Below are positions 8,531 to 17,240 of a stretch of DNA of 64,000 bases, piece after piece. The DNA is taken from the NCBI RefSeq assembly GCF_029269835.1, contig NZ_JARJBB010000007.1, positions 186,001 to 250,000 of the forward strand. The letters run 5' to 3'. The translations under genes and the position numbers were made by a program. A model generated the notes under the pieces. That model was not told where the DNA came from. It saw nothing but the letters and a program-made list of their open reading frames with translations, and searched no databases. Within the stretch, counting starts at the first letter, position 1. Each line of letters starts with the position of its first letter. Origin of the DNA: Streptomyces tropicalis (GTDB lineage: Bacteria; Actinomycetota; Actinomycetes; Streptomycetales; Streptomycetaceae).

Positions 8531-8866
8531 ATGACGGCATCACCTCGATGGCGATCTGTCGCGGCGTCAGCAGCCGCGACCGCTGCATTTTTCGCCGCAA
8601 CCCTGGCAGGCGCAGCGACCGCCTACGCCGACAGCCGCCCCCACACCCCACAGCAGACACACACGCCCGACCGCGACCACGGCTCGGACGAACACGGCTG
8701 CGACGAGGAGGGCTGCAGCAACGACCACAAGCGCCCGGAGAAGCCGCAACTCGCCCACACCGGCGCAGACCACACGAAGGAGGTGGTCCTGGGCGGCGCA
8801 GCAGCCGCTCTGGTCGCAGCAGGCGCCGGCACCATGCTGATGGCGCGCCGCCGCACTGACTCATAA
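8531..8866 (+). CDS. Small secreted cell-wall protein with LAxTG sorting signal
   Basis: About 111 residues starting MTASPRWRSVAASAAATAAF. An N-terminal signal peptide ends at the AYADS region. The middle is a short histidine-, aspartate- and proline-rich spacer containing two cysteines (HGCDEEGC). The C-terminus carries LAHTG, a hydrophobic segment (VVLGGAAAALVAAGAGTML) and a positively charged tail (MARRRTDS). This LAxTG arrangement is the class E sortase signal used in high-GC Gram-positives, so the protein is probably linked to peptidoglycan. ATG 8531 was preferred to GTG 8522 because the GAGGAGAG sequence at 8515-8522 gives proper spacing only to the ATG. Function beyond surface display is unknown. 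No sortase gene is nearby. Confidence 0.8.
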   Translation: MTASPRWRSVAASAAATAAFFAATLAGAATAYADSRPHTPQQTHTPDRDHGSDEHGCDEEGCSNDHKRPEKPQLAHTGADHTKEVVLGGAAAALVAAGAGTMLMARRRTDS

Positions 8867-8962
8867 CCCCATCCCGGGCACATCCGTCGCCCCCAGAGCG
8901 TCGCGGTCGACACCGCGCCCCCAGGCACAACAGCGCCTCGACAGCTCTCTGGACACGAACAC

Positions 8963-9002
8963 GCAGCCGTCCGCCGCCATTCCAGCGGCGGCGGACGGCT
9001 GC
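8963..9002 (+). terminator. Strong stem-loop terminator
   Basis: Two perfect 16-bp arms (8963-8978 and 8987-9002) enclose an 8-base loop about 100 bp after the sortase-substrate gene. There is no T-tract, which is common for Streptomyces terminators. It may also serve the opposing remnant at 9022-9611. Confidence 0.8.
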
Positions 9003-9021
9003 ACCGGCCTCACCCGCTTAC

Positions 9022-9611
9022 TCACCGCTCACCCCTCACCCACGTGGCACCCGACCATGGGCCCACCGCGGCTATGTGATCCGCGACCCCTGCACCGCCG
9101 CGTGATCGCACACCCCTGTCGGCATGTGCACGTGGATATCGCAGCGTTCGCGCCACTCGCGCGGTTGGGCGCAGCCGGGGCGAGACCATGCGGATGGTGT
9201 CGCACACCGTCGCGCGTACATGCCGTCCGTGTGCGCCGGTCATCTGCACGAACGTGCCGTAGTCGGTGCGTGCCGGGTGCGGTGGCTGCACCAGATCCTC
9301 GGCTCCTCATCGACCGGTATGGCGCAGTAGCCGTCGCGGGCAGGGGACGCAGGATAGAAGAGCGGGACCTCGACCGTGGGACCGTGGTGCAGCAGCGGTC
9401 GGACGAGGGTCGTGGTCTTCGACTCTGCCTCCGCCGACGGCCCCTTGCCCAGATAGACCTGCAGATCCGGGTAGCCGTCGAAGGCGCAGGGCGTGGTGCT
9501 GGCGTTGGACGCGCTGAGCAGGGCCGTCGGCTCCTTGGCCGACGTGGCGGCGAGACGTGCCAGCCGTCTGCGTGAGGGTTCCTGTGGAGCGCCATCCACG
9601 TCTGTGCTCAC
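9022..9611 (-). pseudogene. DUF4232-like lipoprotein remnant
   Basis: Minus-strand frame 9611-9240 contains NASTTPCAFDGYPDLQVYLG and then PLFYPASPARDGYCAIPVD. This is the DUF4232 pattern of a Cys-x-(L/F)-x-G-(Y/F)-P turn and a later strand with a second cysteine. The frame then breaks, and a second frame (9291-9022) continues with TVCDTIRMVSPRL-like sequence. No lipobox precedes the domain. Loss of the N-terminus plus the frameshift suggest decay. DUF4232 proteins are secreted or membrane-anchored in actinobacteria; their function is not known. Confidence 0.5.
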
Positions 9612-9962
9612 GCGAGCCGTCGGGCTGGGCTCGTGGGCGTCCTGCCGGTACAGCGGGATGACGGCTGCTGAGCATCCGGCCGTGGAACACCGCCCGCGGC
9701 CTGCACAGAATGTGGTCCGGGGTGCTTCCCGCCAGGCGGAAGGACATCACCGGCTGAGCGGGCCTCACGAGGGCACCGTTGTCCGCTCGTCCACACGTCA
9801 CGCCGCGTGTGATCGCTGCCCTGAGCCTCGGGAGCGCATGGTCCACGAAGGATTGTTGGCGATCCCTTACCACTCTCTTCCCGGGTGTGATCATCCTCCC
9901 ACGTACGGTTGCCGTGCCGGCGGCGGCTGCGTCTCGGTACCTTCGATCAGACGGGGCAGCGG
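9612..9962. other. Intergenic region upstream of the deacetylase
   Basis: About 350 bp. No gene was recognised. It should hold the promoter of the deacetylase at 9963; a less GC-rich stretch at 9855-9915 is the likely location, but no -10/-35 pair was assigned. Confidence 0.4.
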
Positions 9963-10850
9963 ATGAAAACCAGTCGCCGGGCCGTACTGGCGGCCATGAC
10001 GGGAGGCATTCTCGCCGGCTGCGCGGGCCCGCGGACCGGGCCGAGCAGCACGACAAGCCTCTCGCCCTCACCGACACCGGCGACCGCCACGGGCACCCCT
10101 GCATCCCGCCCCGCGACCACGGCACGCCCGGCTGTGCCCGCTGCCACCCGCGCCGACATCGTGGCCCGCTACGGCCACGCCACGCCGCACACCTGGGGCT
10201 TCGACGCACCAGGAGTGGTACACGCGCTGCCCAGCGCGGAGAAACGCCAGATCGCACTGACCTTCGACGCCTGCGGCGGCCCGGGCGGCAGCGGCTACGA
10301 CCGGGCGCTCATCGACTTCCTGCGCACGCGGGAGGTACCGGCAACCCTGTTCATCAACTCCCGCTGGATCGAAGCCAACCCGGCCATCTTCCGCCGGCTG
10401 GCCGCCGAGCCGCTGTTCGAGATCGCGAACCACGGCACCCGGCACCGCCCCCTGTCCGTCACAGGCCGCTCCGCCTACCGGATCCGCGGCACCCGCAGCG
10501 CCGCCGAGGTCTACGACGAGGTCGCCGGCAATCGGGCCGAGCTCACCCGGCTGCTCGGCACCCCGCCCCGCTTCTTCCGTTCCGGAACCGCGTACTGCGA
10601 CGACGTGGCAGCCCGGATCGTCACCGACTTGGGCGAGCGGTTCGTCAGCTTCTCCGTCAACGGCGACGGCGGCGCGACCTTCACCCACGAACAGGTCCGC
10701 ACGACCGTCGCGTCCGCGCCCGCCGGTTCCATCGTCATCTGCCACATGAACCACCCCGAAGGCGGCACGGCCCCAGGTATCACCGCCGCCGTCCCCCTTC
10801 TCCAGGCCACCGGCCATACCTTCGTCCGCCTCTCGGACGCACTGCACTGA
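9963..10850 (+). CDS. Tat-type lipoprotein polysaccharide deacetylase (NodB domain)
   Basis: A 295-residue lipoprotein starting MKTSRRAVLAAMTGGILAGC. The RR motif suggests Tat export and LAGC is the lipobox, so the protein should be anchored outside the membrane by Cys20. After a Ser/Thr/Pro linker, the NodB domain occupies roughly residues 90-290. It has motif 1 as ALTFDACGG (the second TFDD aspartate replaced by Ala), motif 2 as NHGTRH (metal-binding histidines), and later FFRSGTAYCDD and VICHMNHPEGG. Such enzymes deacetylate N-acetylglucosamine of peptidoglycan or chitin. ATG 9963 was chosen because it begins the signal peptide. Monocistronic. Confidence 0.85.
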   Translation: MKTSRRAVLAAMTGGILAGCAGPRTGPSSTTSLSPSPTPATATGTPASRPATTARPAVPAATRADIVARYGHATPHTWGFDAPGVVHALPSAEKRQIALTFDACGGPGGSGYDRALIDFLRTREVPATLFINSRWIEANPAIFRRLAAEPLFEIANHGTRHRPLSVTGRSAYRIRGTRSAAEVYDEVAGNRAELTRLLGTPPRFFRSGTAYCDDVAARIVTDLGERFVSFSVNGDGGATFTHEQVRTTVASAPAGSIVICHMNHPEGGTAPGITAAVPLLQATGHTFVRLSDALH

Positions 10851-11377
10851 CCGCACAACTGGCGCCCCCAGCCTGCCCAGTGCCCGGCCACCGGCCTCCC
10901 CCAGCAGGCGAGTGGGGAAAGAGCCACGCGGAGAGCGGAGAAGAGTGCGGTGCTGCCCCCCGCGGGGAGTGAGGCAGCGGTGGTGAGGCGACGGGCGGCT
11001 GAGAAGCCCTCAGACGCTGCATCGCAAGTCCACGGCGATGCCCCGCAGCCCTGATGCGTGGCCCTGACCGGCCGAGAGGCCCAACGGTCCTTGGGCTCCG
11101 GTGCCTCGGGCAGCGGATGCGCGGCGCGCTTGGCCTCGATGATCACGCGCCGGCGATCCGGTCGTCCGCGAACGCTTCCGACGCGCCGGCCTCGGGCGAG
11201 ACGCGGGCCGCCGGGCACGGGCCATCGACAACGATTCCGACCATCACGCGCCGTTTCATCGGCGATGGCTCCGACGTCGGCACTTCAGCGGCACTGCACG
11301 CACCGGACGTGCCGGAAAGGTGTCCTGGCACAGCATTCGCACGTCACCGTCAGGGCTGGTCATTACAGTCAGGGCCG
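10851..11377. other. Intergenic stretch without a recognisable gene
   Basis: About 530 bp. Frames on both strands are arginine/alanine-rich and show no family pattern. It separates the deacetylase from the first copy of the duplicated transglycosylase block and may include decayed coding sequence. Confidence 0.4.
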
Positions 11378-11379
11378 GG

Positions 11380-11910
11380 TCAGTATGCGGAGTTGACGTT
11401 GTCGATGGAGCCGTAGCGGTGGGCTGCGTAGTTGGCGGCAGCGGTGATGTTGGCCACCGGGTCGGTGACGCTCTGAGCGGTACCGGCGACGTGGTAGGCG
11501 TGGAAGGTCGGGTCGATCACCTGCAGGAGGCCCTTGGAGGGGATGCCCTTCTGCGCGTTGACGTCCCAGTCGTTCTCGGCGTTGGGGTTGCCGCTGGACT
11601 CACGCATGATGTTGCGGTGCAGGCCCTCGTAGCTGCCGGGGATGCCCTTCGCCTTCATGATGGCCAGGGACTGCCTGATCCAGCCGTCGAGGTTCCCCGA
11701 CGCAGCCCCCGCACCCGTAGCGCCGGTGGAGTCGGTGTGGCCGGCGCGGGCGGGAGCGGTGACGCGGTGAGCGCTCTGCGGGGCCTCGGCGGCCTGCGCG
11801 GAGGCCGGCGTCAGCGTCAGGACGGCGGCCGCGGCGCCGGTGGTGGCCACAGCGCTCAGCGCAAGGGGACGCAGGCGGGAAGAACGGCGGATGGCAGGGA
11901 TCGCAGTCAT
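11380..11910 (-). CDS. Secreted transglycosylase SLT-domain protein, copy 1
   Basis: A 176-residue exported muralytic protein. Residues 1-42 are a signal peptide (MTAIPAIRRSSRLRPLALSA, ending near AQAAEAP). A short Ser/Thr/Gly linker follows. The C-terminal 95 residues are a lytic-transglycosylase-like domain: NIMRESSGNPNAENDWD holds the catalytic glutamate, SKGLLQVIDPTFHAYH is the second motif, and ANYAAHRYG closes it. It should cleave peptidoglycan glycan strands. The ATG has an AGGAGA eleven bases upstream, a rather long spacing. A 99% identical copy lies at 44729-45259. Paralogues of this type act in growth, germination or septum remodelling; this one's role is not known. Confidence 0.85.
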   Translation of the reverse strand: MTAIPAIRRSSRLRPLALSAVATTGAAAAVLTLTPASAQAAEAPQSAHRVTAPARAGHTDSTGATGAGAASGNLDGWIRQSLAIMKAKGIPGSYEGLHRNIMRESSGNPNAENDWDVNAQKGIPSKGLLQVIDPTFHAYHVAGTAQSVTDPVANITAAANYAAHRYGSIDNVNSAY

Positions 11911-12250
11911 GAAAAAGGCACTCTCCTGTGAGACGTCTTCAAGGTCGCCGGCCGATGCCGGTCACGGCCCGTAGGGCGTCGGGGCGAGGCCCCGCGCTGC
12001 ACAGGAGGGCATCGGGCACGAGCCGGGCGCTGCACACCCGGCCGGCCTCGTGGCTCCCGGCAACGACGGACATGGTTAGCCGCGGCCGGAAACCCACGCA
12101 AGAATGTGACGTACTACCCACATACGGAGAAGTACCCGAAATCTGCACCATTGGGGGCTTTCGGGCTGTTCACGACGCAACCCACCTACGATGCACGATA
12201 GGACGTGACCCACACCCTATGAGCGGCATCACGCACCCACCCCGATTCCC
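11911..12250 (-). promoter_or_regulatory. Long upstream region of the transglycosylase gene
   Basis: About 340 bp upstream of copy 1 is conserved in copy 2. It includes a CGGGGC/GCCCCG hairpin (11980-11994), and the first 200 bp before the gene are identical in both copies. Seven differences cluster at 12132-12214. The length and conservation suggest a structured leader plus promoter. I compared it with the ydaO/c-di-AMP riboswitch, often found before actinobacterial cell-wall hydrolases, and could not find its conserved blocks. Confidence 0.4.
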
Positions 12251-13126
12251 GCTCTCCAGTCCCGCCTCCTCCGAGACCACCACCCGCCCCACACCGGCCC
12301 TCCGCCGACCAGGGCAGACCCGGCGAGACCCGCACCTCGGACCCGCACACGGACAGTCCGGCTGACCGCTGGTCGGCCGCCCCTTCCCGCACCGGGCGGC
12401 GGCGCCCGGTCGAGCGGGTCGGCGCAGCGGGCCCAGTACGCGGCAGCGCATCGGTCCCGTGCTGCCGCGGGACCTACCGGGCGCAGGCCCACTCCTACAT
12501 GGCCAGCCGTCGCAACGCGTCGCGGGATGCCGCTCGAGCCGGCCTTGCTCGGCCCAGCACGACCCGGCGGTGGGCCGGGTCCCGAGCGGCACGAAGCCCT
12601 GCGGGAGACAGCCCGCGAGGTGCACTCGGCGTGCTCCCTCTTCGTCCGGCAGCGGCGTGAAAGACCCCTCGGCCCCGCGAGCAAAGCCCCAGAAGTCAGC
12701 GTCGTCCTCATCCGAGGTCGGCGTACTTCTCCCCCTCACCACCCCGCCCTGATGTTCGCATCGCACTCCCCCATGACAGCGCTGGTCCTACCGGCGCACA
12801 CAGACGGGCCGCCGACCGGCCCACGCCCTGACCATGCGGAGGCCCTTTGACGAGTCACGGATCCCCCTTGACCCGGGAGAGTGAAGCCCGGAGAAGTGCC
12901 GTTGTGTGCAAGCAGTGTGACCGTGCGTCCGAGTGGGCCACCGAGTGCCTTTCCTGTCCGCGCTCGCTCTCGGTTCTGTGCCGGCCTGGCGTAGGGCTGT
13001 CTTGTTCTCGGCAGTTCTCCGGATTGGTGTCGGAATCCTGTCGGCGGGATGTCGGTGGAGGTTGCGACCTTGGGTGGGTTGGCGCTTCCCGTGAGCCACG
13101 ACCCTGAGCGTTAGGAGCCTGTCATC
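12251..13126. other. Long intergenic stretch without a recognisable gene
   Basis: About 880 bp. Both strands were read; open frames are composition noise (Arg/Pro/Gly/Ala rich) and lack start signals and family features. The last 100 bp, ending TTAGGAG, belong to the SDR gene leader. Confidence 0.4.
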
Positions 13127-14077
13127 GTGACTTCCGCATCGCAGAGCCGACCGTGGGACGTTCACCGGTTGCCGTGTGCCGAGGGCAGGATCTTCCTGGT
13201 CACCGGAGGTAACGCCGGGATCGGCTACTTTGCTGCGGAGCAGCTTGCCGGCACCGGCGCCGTCGTCATCCTCGGCAGCCGGGACCGTGCGAAGGCCGAT
13301 GCCGCCATGGTCTCGATCCGCTCACGAGTCCCCGGCGCGCATGTGCGGCACCTTCAGCTGGACCTCGCCGACCTGTCGTCCCTGAGGACCGCCGTGGACA
13401 GGCTGGAGCTCGATCATCTCGACGCGGTGGTCTACAACGCTGGGGTCGCGCTGGACGATCCGCCGCGTCGAGAGACCGAGGACGGCCACGAGTTGATGTT
13501 TGGCACCAACCACCTCGGCCACTTCGCGCTGACCCAGTGGCTGGCTCCCCTGCTGTCCGCGGCGCCTGCGGCCCGCATCGTGACGGTCGGAAGCTTCGCT
13601 GCGCGGTCCGAGCGACTGGACCTCGGCGATCTGCAGTCCACCCAGGACTACCGGCCCAAGCGCAGCTACGGCCGATCCAAGCTGGCGCAGATGTGCTTCG
13701 GCTTTGAACTCGATCGCCGCTTGCGTACTGCCGGCAGCACGGTGCTCAGTGTGGTGGCCCACCCTGGCGGCGCACTGGACTCCCTCACCCCGTCCCGCCC
13801 GCCGGTGGGCGGGACGACCCTCGGCGAGCGGCTGCGCGCCGTGCCCCTCGCGGTCGTGGTGCAGGGCAAGGATGCCGGAGCATGGCCCGTCGTCCGTGCC
13901 GTCCTCGACTCGGCGGTGCAGGGAGGGCAGTTGTGGGGGCCGAGGGTCTTCGGTCTGCGTGGCATACCGCGGCGTGAGCCCGTCCCCTCTCATATGGCCG
14001 ATGCGGCGGTCGCCGCACGCCTGTGGGCCGTCAGCGGTGAGCTGGTGGAGGCCGATCCGGACCTCGGTTTTCGGTAG
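13127..14077 (+). CDS. Short-chain dehydrogenase/reductase
   Basis: A 316-residue NAD(P)-dependent oxidoreductase. The Rossmann signature is IFLVTGGNAGIGYFAAEQL (TGxxxGxG) at about residues 22-40. DLADLSSL gives the adenine-ring aspartate, and YNAGVAL matches the NAG motif. The catalytic YGRSK (YxxxK) follows a serine in TVGSFAARS. The size and the NHLGHFALTQ segment are those of retinol-dehydrogenase-like/WW-domain-oxidoreductase-like SDRs. The GTG start has AGGAG nine bases upstream. Substrate is unknown. It stands alone. Confidence 0.85.
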   Translation: MTSASQSRPWDVHRLPCAEGRIFLVTGGNAGIGYFAAEQLAGTGAVVILGSRDRAKADAAMVSIRSRVPGAHVRHLQLDLADLSSLRTAVDRLELDHLDAVVYNAGVALDDPPRRETEDGHELMFGTNHLGHFALTQWLAPLLSAAPAARIVTVGSFAARSERLDLGDLQSTQDYRPKRSYGRSKLAQMCFGFELDRRLRTAGSTVLSVVAHPGGALDSLTPSRPPVGGTTLGERLRAVPLAVVVQGKDAGAWPVVRAVLDSAVQGGQLWGPRVFGLRGIPRREPVPSHMADAAVAARLWAVSGELVEADPDLGFR

Positions 14078-14415
14078 GCCCGCAGCCGCGATCAGCGGGA
14101 CATCGGGTGGTCGACTGTCGTGTTCTGCCCGGCCAACGCCGGCGGCGACCCTCAGTGTCTCAGCAACCGACTACCAGCGACGCGCCGGCGTCGATCGTGT
14201 CGGCCAGCGGGGTGGCTGTGCCCTCCCTGCGCAGTTGCCGGTCCGGTCCAGCCGGGCGCTCACCCGAAGCAAGCGGGCGGCCCGGAGCGGTTCTTTGCGC
14301 TGCTGATGCCGTTCATTCAGTAGTACTCACGCATGATCTCGGTGGACCATGCGGGCGGGCACACCTCGCCCGTCGGGCCGAACTCGGCCATATCTTGGAT
14401 GCCCCTGTGCCGGCG
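14078..14415. other. Intergenic stretch between convergent SDR and NACHT genes
   Basis: About 340 bp between the 3' ends of two convergent genes. No gene or clear terminator was identified, although GC-rich self-complementary stretches occur. Confidence 0.35.
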
Positions 14416-16791
14416 TCAGCTCCTCGATCCGTCAGGAAAGCGGGCTGTGGTGCAATCCGTAGGGCGGTGATGCGCCGGCTTCCTTCCATCAGGCGGATGG
14501 GCTGACCCTGGGCCAGGGCGGGAGCCTTCGAGACGCTTCTGGTAGACATCGCCCAGGCGATCCCGGAGCTGGGCATGGCGGAATTGGTAGACCGCGCCGA
14601 CCCGGCGCAGGACGCCTCGCTCGTAGGCATCCTGGAGGAAGGCATCCAGGTCCCTCGGCAACCTTCCCGTCAGGGGCAACCACATTCGGGCCAGGACCGC
14701 CCAACGCCCCCAGGCGGTCATGGTGCCGGTCCCGAGCGCGATCACGGACCCGGCCACCCATCCGGCCCCGAGTCCGGCCACGGCACTGCTCGCGAGCCCG
14801 AACACGATCCCGTATCCGGAACCGATCACGAGCGCGATAGTGAGTAGCTGTTTGAGAACGGTGGTGCGGCTCGTGTGCAACAGAATCGAGGGGTTGACGA
14901 GCTTCTCTCTCGGGATGACCGTCTCGAACCCGGCTCCGAGCGCGGCGATGAGCCCCATCGCGAAGCCCAGGCCGATCCCGCCCACGAGGTTCTCCCCCGA
15001 TGTCAGCGCGATCACGGACCCGGGACACCCCAGGAGGGCCGTGAAGGCCGCGCTTCCGAGCGCCCACAGGAGCCCGAACAGGAGACCACCGGCGAGCCCG
15101 CGCGTGACTCTGGGGCGGAAGCTCTCCCGGAGTCTTGCCTTCGTCCCGTTCTCTCTCCAGCCCTGAAGCGTGACCTCCATGAGCGACGGTTCGAACATCG
15201 GTCCACCGACGTCCATCTTCGTGACGAACCCGTGCATGAGCCCGAAGGTCAGACCCACCGCGAGGCCGTTCGTCGGGCCGGTGAGGCTTGCCACCACGAG
15301 CCCGTTCACGGGTCCGTACAAGAGCCCGCTTTCAGCCCCGTAAACGAGCCCGGCCACAAGGCCGGACGCGATTCCGACCGTCACGCCGACCCACAGCATG
15401 CGCCAGCGCAGTTTCACGGTGGCCCCCAGCCGCCACCATTCGATGTCCTGCGTTTCGAGCTCGGTCAGATGTGCTGCGAGGTAGCCGAGCCAGTGCTGGG
15501 CGCGTTCGGGATCCCAGCGCCGGTTTTCCTCTGCTTCGGGTTCTGCTTCGGGCTCGTTGGGGAGAGAGCGGTCGTAGGCAGTGCGGATGTAGCTGTCCAG
15601 GAGGTGCTTCTCAAGGGCTTCTCGGGTGTCGAGCTTCTTGGAATTCAGCAGGTCCGACGGGTCACGGTCGGACAGTTCCGATGGGTCAGAATCGGATTCG
15701 TAGACGAACCGGGCAAGTGTGACCATCAAGGGGGTGGTGAGCACGGCGGCGAGATTGGCACTGGCCTGTGTGCGGCGGCTCAACTCACTCAGGACGTAAG
15801 CCCACCCGGCCTGGGGGGCAGCGTCCACACCGTCGGAGGGAGGTGTGCCGGTGGCCTTGTGCAGGTATGCGACCGAGTCGTCCAGTTTGAGGTCGATCAA
15901 TTCGATGGCGGCCGCGGAGGGCACCACATTGGTTGCTTTCGTGGCAGCTTCGAATTCCAGGGGGCGACTGGTCACGAGCAGCGGCAAGGTGCTGCTGTTG
16001 AGCGCTTTCAGCGCGCGTACGTGCAGACCGACGGCGATCTCATCGAACCCGTCCAGGATCGGGAGCACCAAATTGGCACCCACCAGCGCGGCGGCCCACG
16101 TCTTACCGCTGGGACCGGCCTCGGCGAGAAAGGGATAGTCCCGCTTCAGCCGGCCGGTCAACCAGCGTCGCAGCGTAGTGCTGGGATTCCATGATCCGAG
16201 ACTGAAGACCACCGGCACCGGCGCTTTGCCGGCGCGGGAACGCGCTTTCAGGCGGTTCAATGCGAATTGAAGGGCCAGAACGCTCTTCCCTGAGCCTTCC
16301 CGTCCCAGCACCATCAGCGAGCGGGGCTCTGCCCGCTCATGAACGGCCATGATCTCGTCCAGTTGACCGGCCAGGTGCAGCGGAGGAGCATCCGCATCCT
16401 CACCCGTGGCGCCGCGGATGCCTTCCCCGCTGCCGGGCCCTGTGCCGGGCACCGGTTGCCAGTGCACAGTCAGCGGGCTCCCATCCTGTAGCCGCAGCTG
16501 TTCCTCCTCATGCTGCAGGCGCGCGCGGACCTCGTTCGCGAGCAGATCGGCCTTGTAGGCCAGCTCCTCATCGACGGAGGGGCGCCCGGTGCGCACTGCC
16601 CGCACGAGTCGATCGGCCAGCTCGGCCAGCGCGCCCTCGGCAGAGACCCCTCCGGCGAAGAGCACGTTGACCGCGTAGTCGCCGGTACTCGAAATACCCG
16701 AGTTGTCACGCCCAACCGAGATCGACCGTTCACCGTCAGCCTGGTCAGGGGCGCGAACGGAGTGGTCCTGTGGATCGGGCCCGGCGTTCAT
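14416..16791 (-). CDS. Membrane NACHT-domain NTPase (STAND/NLR-like)
   Basis: A 791-residue STAND ATPase. Residues 20-42 hold ISVGRDNSGISSTGDYA, a motif shared with the C-terminus of the upstream protein. The NACHT core starts near 140: Walker A GREGSGKS at 163-170, Walker B VLPILDGFDE near 242-251, and LLVTSRP near 271-277, with a winged-helix-like region to about 440. From about 460 to 720 come several Gly/Ala/Leu-rich hydrophobic segments (VGIASGLVAGLVYG, GLLFGLLWALGSAAF, GGIGLGFAMGLIAALG, GYGIVFGLASSAVAG), so the C-terminal half is membrane-embedded. The end, YERGVLRRVGAVYQFRHAQL, is typical of Streptomyces NACHT proteins. Its start overlaps the upstream stop by ATGA, implying translational coupling. 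Prokaryotic NACHT proteins are known defence and programmed-death switches; that role here is inference. Confidence 0.85.
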   Translation of the reverse strand: MNAGPDPQDHSVRAPDQADGERSISVGRDNSGISSTGDYAVNVLFAGGVSAEGALAELADRLVRAVRTGRPSVDEELAYKADLLANEVRARLQHEEEQLRLQDGSPLTVHWQPVPGTGPGSGEGIRGATGEDADAPPLHLAGQLDEIMAVHERAEPRSLMVLGREGSGKSVLALQFALNRLKARSRAGKAPVPVVFSLGSWNPSTTLRRWLTGRLKRDYPFLAEAGPSGKTWAAALVGANLVLPILDGFDEIAVGLHVRALKALNSSTLPLLVTSRPLEFEAATKATNVVPSAAAIELIDLKLDDSVAYLHKATGTPPSDGVDAAPQAGWAYVLSELSRRTQASANLAAVLTTPLMVTLARFVYESDSDPSELSDRDPSDLLNSKKLDTREALEKHLLDSYIRTAYDRSLPNEPEAEPEAEENRRWDPERAQHWLGYLAAHLTELETQDIEWWRLGATVKLRWRMLWVGVTVGIASGLVAGLVYGAESGLLYGPVNGLVVASLTGPTNGLAVGLTFGLMHGFVTKMDVGGPMFEPSLMEVTLQGWRENGTKARLRESFRPRVTRGLAGGLLFGLLWALGSAAFTALLGCPGSVIALTSGENLVGGIGLGFAMGLIAALGAGFETVIPREKLVNPSILLHTSRTTVLKQLLTIALVIGSGYGIVFGLASSAVAGLGAGWVAGSVIALGTGTMTAWGRWAVLARMWLPLTGRLPRDLDAFLQDAYERGVLRRVGAVYQFRHAQLRDRLGDVYQKRLEGSRPGPGSAHPPDGRKPAHHRPTDCTTARFPDGSRS

Positions 16792-17201
16792 CGGTGCAGA
16801 TTGTTCCGTGCACCCTCGCCGGTGGAGATGATCCCCGTGTTGTCCCTGCCGACTGCCACGCTACGCGTGCCGGTGGCCTGCACGGCAGGGCGCTCAGTCA
16901 GCATCGCCGACAACTCGCCGGCAAGCTGGGGGTCGTCCCTCAGGACCTTTTTGATCTGCCAACGCAGTGCGCTCAGTACGTCCGGATCCTCACTGCTCTC
17001 CGCCAGGTCGGTGACGGCGGCCTCGATCGACGCTGTGTTGGTGTCACGGTGCAGGATGCGGGCGAGCAGCCGCTGTCCAAGCCGCACCGTTGCTCCGGCC
17101 GCTTCGTCCTCGGCCCTGGTCAGCACGCCGACGCCGTACGCGCCCGCCGCCGCTTCAACTACGGGCATGATCTGGCCAAGCAAAATGTCGATCTCAGCCA
17201 A
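16788..17201 (-). CDS. Small helical protein with a C-terminal motif shared with the NACHT partner
   Basis: A 137-residue protein from a TTG start (AAGGGGGG upstream), lying about 33 bases after the predicted transcription start. Residues 1-103 are predicted to be all-helical: an amphipathic first helix (IDILLGQIMPVVEAAAGAYG), a basic helix (VRLGQRLLARILHR), then acidic helices ending ALRWQIKKVLRDDPQLAGEL. After a Pro/Ala linker, residues 112-134 read RSVAVGRDNTGIISTGEGAR. This matches the N-terminal motif of the NACHT protein at V-G-R-D-N-[ST]-G-I-x-S-T-G. A helical domain ending in a short motif repeated at the NLR N-terminus is the layout reported for bacterial amyloid-signalling (BASS) pairs, in which the helical part is often a Bell-type effector. 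The match is by layout and not by database hit. Longer starts up to 17375 give unlikely sequence. Confidence 0.7.
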   Translation of the reverse strand: MAEIDILLGQIMPVVEAAAGAYGVGVLTRAEDEAAGATVRLGQRLLARILHRDTNTASIEAAVTDLAESSEDPDVLSALRWQIKKVLRDDPQLAGELSAMLTERPAVQATGTRSVAVGRDNTGIISTGEGARNNLHR

Positions 17202-17240
17202 CAGAGGCCCCCCCTTTTTCGCGCAACCTAGTCGGCTTTT

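Larger units (their letters stand above)
11378..12250. repeat. 873-bp segmental duplication, copy 1
   Basis: Positions 11378-12250 match 44727-45599 in the same orientation with no gap, at a constant offset of 33349. I count nine mismatches: two inside the transglycosylase gene (one silent, one Pro/Ala) and seven in the last 130 bp upstream of the leader. The block carries the whole gene plus about 340 bp of upstream sequence. No transposase, inverted repeat or target duplication is visible at its edges. Confidence 0.95.

Noticed and set aside
11320..11931. Plus-strand frames across the transglycosylase gene (both copies)
   Set aside because: Valine/glycine-rich shadow reading; the minus strand carries the signal peptide and SLT motifs.
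11911..12250. ydaO (c-di-AMP) riboswitch before the transglycosylase
   Set aside because: Expected by analogy with other cell-wall hydrolases, but the conserved GGGGACCCA- and GGGGUGAAU-type blocks are not present.
12847..13107. Plus-strand ORF with several CxxC pairs
   Set aside because: No ribosome binding site, no family resemblance and a composition typical of non-coding DNA.
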